DNA of 64,000 nt from Phycomyces blakesleeanus NRRL 1555(-) (GCF_001638985.1 NW_017265146.1:496001-560000); one strand, 5' to 3'; shown: positions 1-11,438, counted from the first letter of the stretch. Made by a program: numbers and translations. The notes: a model not told the origin generated them from the letters alone.

Positions 1-175
1 GACTTGAATCTACATCTCTGATGGCATCTCAAGGCAGATGTAGAGAATTATATATCCTAAATTAGTAATTGCGTGTAACATGCGGAGTATAAACCACGTT
101 TTTGGATGTGACAGCTGTCTATCAAGACTGCCCTGAAAACACTTCTTTTACTTTTACCAAAACAAATTCTTAAAA

Positions 176-2302
176 ATGGGTTGTAAAAATGCTCGCTCTA
201 TCCTTACTTCTAAAATGGCTCGAAGAGAGGGCGGAAAATTCTGCGCCAAGTCTCCAATTATTACTATTGATACAGAAAAGGAAGCTGGAGAAAAGGAACT
301 TGTTGAAGATTAACCTGTGGAAGAGTACGACTGGGAGCTCTTGGATTTAGATACGGATATGATGATTGCTGCATACTATAATAGCTTTCTGACATGGAGA
401 CCAGACGCAGGAAAAAATTTGCGTGGACTCTACAGAGGAGACTCAAGATCATCAATTATGTGCAACAAGAGAAAAATGAAAGAAGAGCTTGAGGCAAATA
501 AAGACAAGAAGGTCAGAACGCTTGCTGATTTTGGTTTCTTGGTTCCTGTTGCACCAGTTTCGCCTGTAACAGAAGCATTAACTGTATACAAGCAATTGAA
601 AGATGAGAAACTTGAAGAGATTCGTGAAGCTTATGAGAAAATCTCTGAGATGATAAAGCCTCCAGTCAGTTCAGATAGTGAGTTGGGCAAGTTTGCTTTG
701 TTTGAAGTAAGCAAACACATTGTTTTGAAAGAGTATTTCCGACGCCTCTTGAACAATTGCAAGAAAATCAAGGCATCTGAAAAAGCAGCAGAGATTTTTT
801 GGACAACACCTTCCAAGTACTGTGGAGAGGCTGTCTGCGGTTGGGCCAAAGAATTTCTTCAGTTTGGCAAAATTTCTGAACATCAACAGGGCAAGCATGC
901 CAAGCGGTCTTCAATTGTAGACGATGAAGACCTTAAAAAGAAAGCAATCGTTTGGCTTCGTGCTCAAAAAGCAGAAAGATGAACTGTTGTGGATTTGAAA
1001 AAGTATCTCGATGAAATGCTTTTTCCATCATGCCTTGGTGTAAAAGGCAACGTGGCCATAAGCACAGCATGGAAATGCATGAGAGCTTGGGGGTACGTCC
1101 ACCGCAAGAACAACCAGGACGTATATTACGATGGACACGAAAGACAAGACGTTGTTCAGTATTGCCATGCTTGGGCAATGCGAATGATGGGATACAAACA
1201 ATGTATGTCAGACTTTACTGGGGAAGATGAAGAAATTGAGGTGACCCCTCTTCTTTTGGAGAACCAGAAGAAGCTGGTTATGGTGACCCATGGCGAGTCC
1301 ACCTTTTATGCCCATGATGGAAAGGTGGACATGTGGCTTGAGGAAGGTGAAAGCCACATCCGCAAAAAAGATCAGGGAAGATCTCTGATGGTCAGCAAGT
1401 TCCAGTGTGCTTGTCATGGCACTATGCGAGTGAAGGGATGGGTCTCCCGCAGAATATTTAACGTTGGGACAGCATATGATGGTTACTGAACAAGCGAAGA
1501 CATGCTTGACCAGCTGAAGAACCATGCTATCCCTCTGTTCAAAAGCTTGCACAAGTGATGCACCAGTGTCTTTATTTTCGACCAAAGCAGCAACCACAAA
1601 TCATATGTCACAGATGCCTTGGTTGCCACCCGCATGGTTCTAAAGCCAAAGATCGTTTCTGAAAATGACATGTTCATTTTCAAAGATACAACATTTTTGA
1701 GGGATGGGCATATCATCTCTCAATCGTTTTATGAGACAGTCTTTGAAGCTGGAAGGAAAGGAAAGGGGCCGGTGGAGAAGAGACAGTTTGTTGGCATCCA
1801 GCAGATCCTTCAGGAGCGTGGACTGTAGATGGAACTGGATCCATCCAATCTTTCTAGAAGATGGAGAATGGACTGCAATGGAGAAGAAGCAGAGAACCAC
1901 TGTTGCTGTGCCCGCCACCTCTTGGCCTCTCAGCCCGACTTTTCTGAACAGAAGACAGCTATTCAAGAGGTGGTGGAAGAGGCGGGTCACATATTTGAGC
2001 TGTACCCCAAGTTCCATTGTGAATGCAATTGGATCGAGCGTTATTGGGGTGCAGCCAAACGTGTGGCTCGCCTAAACTGCGATTATTCTTTCAAGTCGTT
2101 AGAAAAGAATCTCCCATCTTTCTTGGACAGTGCCTCTCCTGTGGCTGGTTCTCCTTCCATAATCAGGAGATTTTATAAAAAGACTTGGAGATATATTGAA
2201 GCTTACAGCAAGTTTTTGGATGCTAAGGATGCTGATGCTGAGATGAAGAAATTCACCTCAAGAATCAGTAAATCTCACCGCAGCATTGGCATCCATGATT
2301 AA
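176..2302 (+). pseudogene. IS630/Tc1-superfamily DDE transposase pseudogene (copy 1)
   Basis: One reading frame from the ATG at 176 to the stop at 2302 (about 708 codons) would encode a cut-and-paste transposase of the DDE type. It is closed by in-frame stops near 311, 980, 1487, 1556 and 1826, with no frameshift. Family marks: a TxGESTFYAxDGK block (first Asp replaced by Gly, so HGES where the second copy has QDES), a FDQSSNHK block (second Asp), and NWIERYWGAAKR near the C-terminus (Glu). The second copy at 46734-48735 aligns throughout. It has Trp where this copy has stops 1487 (DGY-stop-TSED) and 1826 (HGL-stop), so both are TGG to TGA or TAG changes. The group resembles the Sagan-like lineage of fungal Tc1/mariner elements, a name I give only tentatively. 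No terminal inverted repeats were found in the 175 bases to the left or before the Tc1 element on the right. Confidence is high for a transposase relic and lower for the subfamily. Confidence 0.85.
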
Positions 2303-2359
2303 AAAAAATAAAAAAAATAAAAATTTATAATTTATAATATAAAATGCTGTGCCTATGTA

Positions 2360-3734
2360 CACTCGAGTGTAATAGGTCATTAGACGGTCACAGATTTTTT
2401 GATTTTTTGATTTTTTTTATGCATTATCAAAATACTCTTTTCTTTGTAAAACCACTAAAAACTCTTAAACAAATAAAACAAAAGCACAAAATGACTCCAC
2501 CAACTTCTAGCATCACAAAACCCAAAAGACAAGAGCTAGATGCGTTCATTAGGGGCCGAATTATAGGTCAATGGGAGAAGGACGCTACATATGAAGAAAT
2601 CTCTAAAGCTCTTGACATTCTGAAGAGCACTGTTGGAAATGTAGTGAAAGCCTTCAGAGATAAAGGTGTTTCCAAGCCCTTGACACGTCTAGGAAGGGAA
2701 CCAAATGTTACAAAGAGAACACAATCTGTGATGGTGCGCTCATTTTGTAGTGAGCCATTCGTGTCAATTGCAGCTCAGCATCAGAGATTAGTCGATGTGG
2801 AAATCTCCATCTGCATGACTACATTCCGTAAGAACATGAAACTTCTTGGCTTTAGTTCTTACTCAGCAGCTTGCAAGCCAGGGTTGACCAAGAAACAGAA
2901 GGAAAACAGGCTGAAATGGTGCCTTGACAAAGTGAATTGGACTGTTGAGCAGTGGAAGTCAGTTGTCTGGTCAGACAAGTCCAGATTCATGGTAGTTGGC
3001 AATAATGGAAGAGTCAGAGTCATCAGAAAGACTGGCGAGAGGTTTGACAAGAACCATATTGTCCAAACATACAAGTTTGGTAAGGGTTCCATCATGATTT
3101 GGGGTTGTTTCTGGGGTGAAGGTCTTGGCCCCTTGGTAACATTGAAATGAAACATCAATCAAGACAAGTACATCGACTGTTTGGCTCAGTACTTTCTTCT
3201 CTGGTACGAGGAACTGTCCAGGGATAATAACAAACAGTTTTTGTTCCAAGAGGATGGTGCACCATGCCACATGGGCACTTATGCCACATGGTATAAAAAA
3301 GAGAGATGTCTAATAGATAGCTTTGATTTTTGGCCTGCCCAGAGCCCAGATCGTAATCCTATCAAGCATATTTGGGCCCATCTTGCAAGGAAACTTCGCA
3401 AGAATAGAGCACTAGTAACCAATGTGAAAGAACTTGAAGCGGTAATCCACAAGACATGGTTGGAGATACCACTTCAAGTTCTGAAAACTTTGGTAGCCAG
3501 CATGCCAGATAGGCTTAAAGAAGTAATTGAGAGAGGTGGTGACACAACTCATTACTAGAGCTCATACCTTTTCTCTTAAATATATATATAATAAACTATG
3601 TTTTCTCTAAGTTTTGCTTTATTCTGAGCACATTTTATTATTAACATTATTGAAAAGAAAATATTATCCATAATATACTTGAAAAATAATTTTGAAAATT
3701 AGAAGACCATCCAATGACCTATTACACTCGAGTG
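2360..3734 (+). mobile_element. Complete Tc1-type element with TA target site
   Basis: A 1375-bp element flanked by TA on both sides (2358-2359 and 3735-3736). The terminal inverted repeats are 22 bp and perfect (2360-2381 and 3713-3734), starting CACTCGAGTGTAATAGGTC. The outermost bases plus the flanking TA form a 14-bp palindrome, TACACTCGAGTGTA, at each end. The single gene inside is a Tc1 transposase with one stop and a lost catalytic residue, so the copy should be non-autonomous. Perfect terminal repeats suggest fairly recent insertion. Confidence 0.92.
2491..3558 (+). pseudogene. Tc1 transposase, one in-frame stop, catalytic Glu to Lys
   Basis: The frame runs from ATG 2491 (MTPPTSS) to 3558, about 355 residues, near the usual 340 for Tc1 transposases. 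The ATG at 2344 is in frame but lies outside the element's left terminus, so 2491 is the better start. Visible parts: an N-terminal paired-type helix-turn-helix region, a VVWSDKSRF block (first Asp), a FQEDGAPCH block (second Asp), and PDRNPIKHIW where the family has NPIEH or NPIEN, so the third catalytic Glu is Lys. A TGA at 3148-3150 interrupts the frame just before NINQDKYI. Both defects predict no activity. There is no frameshift, so decay is limited. Confidence 0.92.
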
Positions 3735-3750
3735 TATAAGTTTCAATATT

Positions 3751-4653
3751 TTAGTTTTTTTCAAAAACTAGTGGACATTTAATACTGATTTTTGTTATCG
3801 GTGTTTTAAATGAAAAAATTGACACAAATCCTAAAATTCCTGATTTTAATAAAAATACACTATAATAGATTTCTTCTTCACCAAGACATTTACTAAAAAA
3901 GCTGATACTGTGATCAACCCAACCTTCACAGTTGTCTTTACAAATTTGTTTGCTACAATCACCAATATGTTTTACAAGCTCATCAGCTGAGAGACCAGGT
4001 TGTCTCCTAACTAAACCCTTCAACTTTGAAAAACATTCCTCTATGGGGTTCAAGAAGGGGCTGTATGGTGGAAGAAAATGAACCCTGTGCTTTGTATGGT
4101 TGCGGAAGTAGACTTTTACAAGATTGGCAGTATGAATGGCAGGATTGTCCATGATGAAGTAGTGAGGTGCAGCATTGTCTCTGTCCAAACTTGCTACGAT
4201 TTGTTTGATAAATTGAAGGAACAGCTCTGTATTTGTACTGCCTGCAACCATTTTTGCTGTAACGTCTTCAACACCTTGAAAAGATATGGCTGCCATAATT
4301 GTGATATTAAATGCTCGTTTGGTTTTTGTTCTGACAACAGCATTTGATCCTTTCTTGGACAACCCTCTTTCACGAATCAAGTTAGCATTGAATCCAGCCT
4401 CATCAACAAAAATGCAGTTTGTTTGGTAGGATATGCCTAGTTGCTGAAGCATGCTGGCAAATTCAAATCTACTTTTGATCACATTTGGTGTGTTTCTCTT
4501 CTCTTCAACAGGCTTTGTTCTTTTCAATGTGAATCCAACCTTTGTATATATGTGCTTGTGAATTTGCTGAGGAGAGATACCAACATCTTGAAGTCCAGGG
4601 AACTGCTCTAGTAACTTGTCCTTAATGATTCCAATGGTTCTGGCAGTCTTCAT
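3751..4653 (-). CDS. IS630-type DDE transposase, probably N-terminally truncated
   Basis: An open frame of 300 residues with an IS630/Tc1-superfamily catalytic core. It shows FVDEAGF (first Asp), IMDNPAIH (second Asp) and FLPPYSPFLNPIEECFSKLK (Glu), with 35 residues between the second Asp and the Glu. The N-terminus carries an IxPQQIHKHIYTKVGF segment typical of the region just before the core. A TAG lies immediately upstream of the ATG, and no clear helix-turn-helix DNA-binding domain is in frame before it, so the true N-terminus may be lost. The last 35 or so residues are AT-rich and look like read-through past the normal end. No terminal repeats were found. The left end lies against the Tc1 element ending at 3734. 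Confidence 0.8.
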   Translation of the reverse strand: MKTARTIGIIKDKLLEQFPGLQDVGISPQQIHKHIYTKVGFTLKRTKPVEEKRNTPNVIKSRFEFASMLQQLGISYQTNCIFVDEAGFNANLIRERGLSKKGSNAVVRTKTKRAFNITIMAAISFQGVEDVTAKMVAGSTNTELFLQFIKQIVASLDRDNAAPHYFIMDNPAIHTANLVKVYFRNHTKHRVHFLPPYSPFLNPIEECFSKLKGLVRRQPGLSADELVKHIGDCSKQICKDNCEGWVDHSISFFSKCLGEEEIYYSVFLLKSGILGFVSIFSFKTPITKISIKCPLVFEKN

Positions 4654-5043
4654 CTAAGATGTTCTGGATAAACTTGGTATTACTACGGGAAAAAAAGAGG
4701 TGTTCCCAGGGGTTCTCTGGGGAGCCGCCTAGGAGGGTAAAATGAACTTACCCACTTTTTCCCCTCCTACCTGTTATGGATTACTGTATAACTCCGCCCT
4801 TTAACAGATGTGAGGTTTTATTTATTTATCAATACATATTTTTGGAACTTATACTTGACTTTTTATTGGTACTTATACAGTCACAATCAAAAACGTTTCG
4901 ACTTCTGAGCCCAAAAAATACATGAGAGAAATCATGGCTTGTATTCAACATGCAACTGCTCATCAGTAATAAAAGCTAAAGTCTTCAAACTGCAAACAAA
5001 AGATTATATATATGTTTATTATTGAAATATATAAAAAAAAAGA
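4654..5043. other. Non-coding stretch with a possible CACTA terminus
   Basis: No gene was recognised. At about 4675 the string ACTACGGGAAAAAA resembles the CACTACGGGAAAAAA terminus of the CACTA element ending at 32175. No partner terminus or target duplication was found nearby, so it may be an old element end or chance. Confidence 0.3.
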
Positions 5044-5431
5044 TCAATATTTCGTATAACCTCCTTTGGCCTCAATTACAGCCTGCAATCGATGCTGCAT
5101 GCTTCCAGCCAAAGTTGATCCAAGTTTGAGACCTATCCTTCACCACTCTCGTTGCATTACAACTTTCAAATCTTCAACGTTGTTAATACTGGCCCTCTCA
5201 TCACTCATGCGCCTCTCAAGAGCCATTGGAAATGCTTGATGGGGTTGAGATCTGGGCTTTGAGCAGGCCAGTAGTCAAAACCTTGTATATTATAGCTATC
5301 TTTTTACCATCTTGAATATGACCCAGTATGGCAGCTAGAATTGTCCTCTTGGAACACAAAGCTTCTGCTCTGTTCCTGTAAAATATTTTGGAACCAAGAG
5401 AGGAAGTTCTGAGCCAAAGTGTTTGAATCTT
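5044..5431 (-). pseudogene. Tc1 transposase C-terminal relic
   Basis: On the minus strand the sequence reads, with stops and at least one frameshift, as the C-terminal third of a Tc1 transposase. It contains LAQNFLSWFQNILQEQ, then FQEDNSSCHTGSYSRW (catalytic Asp), WPAQSPDLNPIKHF, then in a shifted frame a block ending GGYTKY-stop at 5044. As in the Tc1 copy at 2491-3558, the third catalytic residue reads Lys (NPIKH). Homology stops abruptly at about 5431, where the candidate terminal repeat of MULE-1 begins, so the MULE may have split this gene. No N-terminal half was found on the far side. Confidence 0.75.
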
Positions 5432-5687
5432 TTTATTTCCTGTACCTTTTGCACACCGGACAACCAGAATTTGAATTTCAGAATTAAGCCACATGTTATC
5501 TTTGCATTTTCTTAAAAAAACGCAGAGATATAAAACCAAAATAATGACATATTAAGATAGCCAAGAATACAGCTTAAATTTATACTTACATATATTTCCA
5601 AATATACAATGTTAAGAAAGTAATAGGAATAGTTATATATTGTGAGAACAATTGTAAATAAAGCAGAAGATTTTTTTATTAATGACG

Positions 5688-8338
5688 TTATGTATTTAAA
5701 GTTCTAAAATGAGCTTCATATTTAGCTTTGATTTCTTGAAAAGCCTTTATGGGAGCAGCATATGCTGCTCTAATAACCTCTGCTTCCTCTTCTGTAGCAT
5801 ACTGCATCAGTTGATACAAGTCTTGCTCATTATGTCTAGTTGTTAACAAACAATTCTTTGCATACTCAAATGCCTCTATGGCATACCCACGCCCAGTGCT
5901 CTCCCTTGTGTCATCCATCAACATAGTGTTGTCATTAATGAACTGCTCACCAGAAATTGTGATTGGCAGCACATTATTTACAGGAGCCACAGACAAGAAA
6001 GCAAAGCCTGACATATGGATACAAAGCAAATGCATATGCTTACAAGGCTTCATGTACCTAGCCCAAGAATAACACATACAAGAAAGAATAACATTGCTGT
6101 TAACTTCAACTTGATATGTAATACTATCTTTGGTAAACGAGTTGATGAACCAAAACCCATCTTCAAGAATATCATCAGTGTCATCAAGAGTGGCGTTCAG
6201 AGACATTGCTTTTGATGGGCTAACAATTATATTAGCACACATGTATGCTGGAACAGCTTCAGCAGATATCTCTATCTTCCTTTGTTGTCTTTGGGCAGCT
6301 GTCATTGGGCCACTGCGCATATTGATTCTGATACTCTCCTCTTTGAAGTAGAACTCTATGTTGTATCCAACATAATCGTAGATTCAAATAGAGCGCACAG
6401 ACAATAAGACAAAGACATATTGAATAAGCGACCAGTATCAATTATACATTATTTCTCACACTATCATTAAATAAAGAATATACCGATAACAAGGTCACAC
6501 ACCTTAGTCAACATCACTAATCACTCAAACAAGAGCGTGGGTAATAACTTAACAATATATTATCTATGATATAAGAAAACAGACATCACATGATATACTC
6601 ATATCATTATTCTAAATACACACGCAATGTCTATATAAACTCACATAGCAAATAGCAATAGAAGATCATCTCTCTTTTCATCAATAAACAAAGTCTCACC
6701 GTACTTCTCGTCTGCACTTTGTTTTTCTTTCTTTTCTAAAAATATAACACTCTACTTCGTTTGTCAGTATGAAAATCAGTCAATCAAATCTTTTGTTGTG
6801 ACTGCGGCCTAAAAAATGAGTTTTTAGCTGGTTGTGTCAAGACTCGATGTAGCTGTTTGTTAGCATGTGAGAGAATTCAAGCTGATGAAAAGCTCTACTC
6901 CAAACACAATACTTAGCCGTGGTACACCAGTTGGTCTCAAAGTATTGGACAAAATCAGATTGACTTTGCTAATATCTTCCAATGAAGTCAGCAATCTTGT
7001 CAAGAATTACAACTATATGCTCTTCATACATGTTATGCTTAAGAAAAGCCATCATTTCTCTTCGAATCAAATGGTTTTGGGCAGCAGTATTTCCTGTCTT
7101 GACTTTCAGGTTTAGTTGTCTGTACCATGTTTGACTGACGTGAAAAAGACAGTATTGGATCTGGCATCCAGGGAAGATTGTCATGAGTGCATTTGTCTCA
7201 GTATCACTACAGTTAATAGTAAACTGCCGGGGGTTTACAACTAACTGATTGTCTTTCAAGTGCTTTAACCATTGGACAATTGGACCCAAGGAATGGTCAT
7301 TGGTCAGCATGTATGCACAGGGGAAACCACGATCAAGTTCTTGATCACGAATGACAATAGTATAAAGAATGTCATCCAATCTTTGAGTGATACTGTAGGT
7401 GGCATCCATACAGAATGTTGCTGCAGCTTTTATCTTGCTTTGCTGGAAAGGCGAGGTAAATCCACATGCATACAGACTCTTGTCGTTCAAATATGTCTGC
7501 AGGTTACCTTCAAAGATAATAAAACCTTTGGGAGAAAGTTTTTTGGTAAACCACATCTTCATAGACTTAAAGTCGTCCTTGTGCAAACGAAAGATTGTTC
7601 AGTTGATCTAAAGTTCAGATACATCAAAACAACTGTTAATATTCAGAAGTTGAAGAATAATTGCAATGTAAAACTTACTGCAAGTATTTTGTTGTAAATA
7701 TCAAAGTAGTTGATTTTATGTACATTGAGAGAATACTCTTGCTGGTCGATGTCACAAAGAATCTCAAGTCTGATTTTTCTAGCTGATGAGTCTGGACTGG
7801 CTGTCAAATGGGCAACAATATCATCAACACAACCTCAAGTTAAAGGAATAAGTCCAAGATCAGTTTTAATATCCCCAGGAATATGGTTGGTATGGTTGGC
7901 AATAAAATCAAACACGTAAACATGAGACTTGTCAGCATAACAAGTAATAGTGAGAGTTGCCTCACAGCCAACTTTCTTCGATTTATGTTGTATTGGATGC
8001 TTTTCTCTGCTTTCAGATTCATAGCTTCCACCTCTATGACAGGAGTATACCTGGGAGAAGAGCACACGCTTCTTCTTGGTGATATCAACAGTGGAACTAT
8101 GTCTATTAGGACGACTGATAATCCACTTGACGCAGTATTGTTCTTCAATTTCTTGTTTGCAAAGTTCCCATTCAGAAGCAAAAACACGAACAATGTTAGA
8201 CTTCAACTTCATAACATTAGGAATTGTCAAAGGTTCCAATGCAGATCCAATATCTCTCAGGGTTCTGACAGGTACTGCTTCAAGTGCTGCCTTTCTCAAA
8301 GCTTGTTGTTCTCTTCTTGTAAGTGTTACTTCAGACAT
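5688..8338 (-). pseudogene. MULE transposase pseudogene (MULE-1)
   Basis: The gene reads leftward from ATG 8338 (MSEVTLTRREQQ). An N-terminal zinc-binding, FAR1-like region (8338-7835) ends in CYADKSHVYVFDFIANHTNH. The catalytic part (7586-6969) has FCMDATYSI (first Asp), INCSDTETNAL (second Asp) and QYCLFHVSQTW. A degraded segment follows with a block resembling NSYIESWHNQLK. The C-terminal part (6320-5688) has a SWIM zinc finger, CMCYSWARYMKPCKHMH, with its Cys-x-Cys and Cys-x-His ligands intact. Stops and frame changes occur near 7835 and 7600-7700, and a solo LTR splits the gene at 6359-6749. This is the usual MULE order of zinc domain, DDE core and SWIM finger. Confidence 0.88.
6359..6749. 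repeat. Solo LTR (family D) with target duplication CTCTA
   Basis: A 391-bp insertion inside the MULE-1 transposase. It begins TGTTGTATCC and ends AATATAACA (TGTT / AACA ends). It is flanked by perfect 5-bp direct repeats CTCTA at 6354-6358 and 6750-6754. There is no coding content. A TATA-like TCTATATAAAC lies near 6632. Size, TG-CA ends and the 5-bp duplication fit a solo LTR left after recombination of a full LTR retrotransposon. Confidence 0.88.
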
Positions 8339-8486
8339 TGGTGGTGTTTCAGTAGTGTATTAAAATAGAGAAAAAGGAGTAATTATTATTATTCTTAGAG
8401 CCAAAAAAAAAGAAGGAAAGCCAGTCACATTATCTTGTCCAGGCGGACTTCAATGTGCAAAAGGTACAAGAAATAAAGAATTTCCA

Positions 8487-9107
8487 ACAAAGTTGCCAAT
8501 CTGCAACTTTCTTCTATGCCAATAACATGCCAGATATCAATCTATAAGCTTTACATTTGGGCAGATACTATTTATGAGATTTCAGATTATGTCAAATATG
8601 ATTTATGGAATTTCAGATTATTTTTGCATCTAATCCAATCAAATAATCTAAATATGACAAGTTTATATTTTTTAGGTATCCTTACTCTTCTAATAATTGG
8701 TTTAACAAATACACAGTTTTATATTGGAATTTTATGATTTCTTTATTTTATTTTATTTCTTAATTCATAAAACCAATAAATAAAGAAGTACATAAAGAAG
8801 TATACAAAAAATTACATAAAGAAGGAATAACTTATATATTAAATATATTAAAAGCTCTAGTTATAACATCTCTAAATATATATATAAATGTATGTTTTAC
8901 TTTTTGCTATTTTTATCTAAAGAAAAACTCTTTCTATTTTTTAAATATGATATTATTTAAGAATGCATGAATTTTTAAATTACTATTATTTTTCAAAGTA
9001 TAGTATATATTTTAATGCTTTAGTGATAAAAGTCTAGCAGATTTCCATTTCTGAGAGAGTATAGTGTATTTTTCTTATAATTGACAAAAAAATTGTACTC
9101 CAACTGT
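8487..9107. other. AT-rich stretch without recognised features
   Basis: Short spurious frames only. No splice-supported gene, tRNA or repeat terminus was seen. Confidence 0.6.
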
Positions 9108-9256
9108 TTTTTTCAAGACCTAAAAAGTGTTGTTGGAAATGACAAAACTGAATATCTTTTCTGTTTACTTTGTTAAGAAACAGTTTCTCTACAAAGTAAA
9201 CAGAAAACATGTTTAGTTTTGTCATTTGCGACAACACTTTTTAGGTCTTGAAAAAA
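9108..9256. repeat. 149-bp near-perfect palindrome (foldback hairpin)
   Basis: Two 74-bp arms (9108-9181 and 9183-9256) are inverted repeats around the single base at 9182, without gaps. By eye there are 7 mismatched columns of 74. The innermost part reads AGAAAC-A-GTTTCT and the outer part includes TTTTTTCAAGACCTAAAAAG. There is no open frame of note. It could be a foldback transposable element, a recently made palindrome, or the source of a hairpin RNA. Confidence 0.9.
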
Positions 9257-9594
9257 TGCAGTATTTGAATTTAATAGCAGAGAAAGAGAAATATTGACAC
9301 TAGATTTTCACCTCACAAATCTGAATAACAATTTTCATTTATCAAAATGCAAATTTCTCCCGCAAAATTATTTGTCACATTTGCTAACTGCATAGTGTTA
9401 TCTAGTTATCTAGTTATCTAGTGTAAGGCTAATAATTTTACCATTAGTTACTAATAAATTACAATATATGATTGGTAGCAAAATCAGGTTCCCATCAGAT
9501 GAATTGACACGTCATCTGGTCATTATTCCAAAACAACTGAAATAATTGTTTATTTTATTTCATATTCTTATTATTATATATTAAATACCTAAAA

Positions 9595-10653
9595 ATGAAC
9601 ATTAATAGCTTCTTGAATGATGCTGCAAACTTGCCAACCAATGCAGTAGAAAAACTGCGATTAGAATTGCAGCGTAGAAAAGAATTCGAAATTAGCTTTG
9701 CTATAGAATTTAATTTGCAATAAAAGGTTGTTGAAAACATGGCTGAAGCTGCCTATAATTTCAGCAATACTGTTTTGGGGCCCAAAAAGATTAAAAAAAA
9801 TCCTTTTAATCTTTATACTAAGGAGATGGAGAACAAGAGAAAACTTGACAGTAATATAATTAACTGCATTGATTACAAGTAAAACAATAGTTTTGTAACA
9901 ATTCAAAATATATTTTTAGGGGAAAACTACAGACGCGAGGAAATCATTGATTTGTACAACTCGATGGGTCCTTTAGAAAAGGCAGATATTACGAGATGGC
10001 AAAAGAAGATTCCGCTACTCTTCACCAGGAATCTTCTGTCTCTGATGTCAATCGTAGGCAAAATCCATATTGACTATCATGAACACAATGAAGCTATTGA
10101 TGAACTACAATAGTCTGTTTCTGTTCTGAGAGTCAGGCACCAGCTCCAGTTGAAAGATTGGCAGCCTCTTGTCAGGAGATACGTCTTCTATATTTTTTAA
10201 GTGTATTGAGGAATATGGCGCTCTGAAGAGTTTCTTGGAAGCAATAGGAAACGTCAAAAGACGCCCAAGTAAGTATTATATAATAGATGTATTATTTATT
10301 TCATCTTAATCTATTTTTCTGTCATAGTGCGAGAAATACAACTCGCAACCATTGCTGCCAACGACTTCAAGAATAAGATGAACAAATGTTTGATAAGCTT
10401 GTTCAATGTTAAGTCTATAAAATATCAAAATTAATATTTACTTTATATTATCAATTTCTTAGAAGAAACCGGGGAAACAAGAAAATCTTTCTCTTGGAAA
10501 GCAATTGAAAACAAAAAAGGCACCATCAGAGCCATTGGATGGCCAGAAAAGATGCCTTTTGTGCCACTCAGTCTTATGAAAAATATTGAGAAAGAAATGT
10601 TAGTTAATGCCCTGGAAAAAGGGCTCATTTCTTTCTCTCGCTCTTTAGAGTAA
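9595..10653 (+). pseudogene. Unrecognised multi-exon gene, broken
   Basis: I do not recognise this protein. From ATG 9595 the frame reads MNINSFLNDAANLPTN, meets TAA at 9721, then continues with NMAEAAYNFSNTVLGPKK to about 9878. Possible introns follow (donor near 9879, acceptor at 9918-9919; donor near 10269, acceptor near 10327). Coding-like exons read NYRREEIIDLYNSMGPLEK, then a stretch with a TAG near 10111, then REIQLATIAANDFKNKMNK, then KKGTIRAIGWPEKMPFVPLS ending in a stop at 10651-10653. The exon phases are not fully consistent, so the model is rough. The charged helical composition and several short exons recall the CACTA accessory genes elsewhere in the window, but I could not align them. 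Confidence 0.45.
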
Positions 10654-10746
10654 GGCTTGACAAGCTTAATAAAAACATGTTTTTGTCTCTAACTTCTATA
10701 ATTAATAATTTGTATGCTAAACTTATATGTATATCTTATCCGAAGG

Positions 10747-11289
10747 TGTGCTATTTCAGGTACGAAACAATAGAAAAATAAAATATTTGATAATAGAGAC
10801 GTATAGAAATACTTTGAGACTGTATATCAGTTGTCTTTATTCATAAATAAAAAGTGTCCCTTTTTATAAGAAAACACAATCTGCTCTTGTCATTACGTCT
10901 TAGTTTCTTAAGGCTTTCTTCCTTTACTATATTTGGTTATTAGAGTGTATTTACTGCTTAACTAGTGTCGGTGTTACAATTATGACATCAAGTCATAAAT
11001 CGTACTTCTTTAGCTCTTAGCTATTCTTTTCTCTTTTATACTAGAGCTTTAGGACTTCCTACTAAATTAGCTCCATATCGATCTGACACAGTTTACCCGG
11101 CAGTATGATATAATTATCTTAACAATCTTTAAGATATTATCTACAGTACTAACTGTAATAATTATTGGGCTGATTACTTAATCGTTTATATATATTTTAT
11201 ACTGACAAGATGATAGCTACTACGCTATCCCAATATGAATATGTTCTTATATGTGATAAATCCAACATCCGAGTGTCTGGATCACCACA
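10747..11289 (-). repeat. Solo LTR (family A), target duplication GAAGG
   Basis: A 543-bp LTR on the minus strand, beginning TGTGGTGATCCAGACACT at 11289 and ending GAAATAGCACA at 10747. Flanking 5-bp direct repeats GAAGG (10742-10746 and 11290-11294) are perfect. The copy at 41831-42373 has the same length and is nearly identical in inverted orientation. A shorter diverged relative lies at 18138-18558. No internal retrotransposon region adjoins it, so it is a solo LTR. Confidence 0.92.
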
Positions 11290-11438
11290 GAAGGCTTTCC
11301 AGTGTTGTACAATAGATTCTTGCTTTTACTATTTTTTGTGACTTGTTTTTTATGTATTTTAATTTTCAAAATAAAAAAAATGACTTCAAAATTTTTTCTT
11401 TCCTAATCTACTTTAATAATATACACATGCTAATATTA

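Larger units (their letters stand above)
5431..8486 (-). mobile_element. MULE-1, degenerate Mutator-like element
   Basis: The bounds are set by an inverted repeat. The left copy (5434-5455) reads TATTTCCTGTACCTTTTGCA. The right copy (about 8455-8480) is its reverse complement with one mismatch. The transposase relic lies between them, pointing left. A clean 8-10 bp target duplication was not found, so the exact ends are tentative. The interior also holds a solo LTR (6359-6749). Confidence 0.6.

Noticed and set aside
2344..2490. Upstream ATG for the Tc1 transposase
   Set aside because: It lies outside the element's terminal repeat, so it cannot be the native start. ATG 2491 fits the family length.
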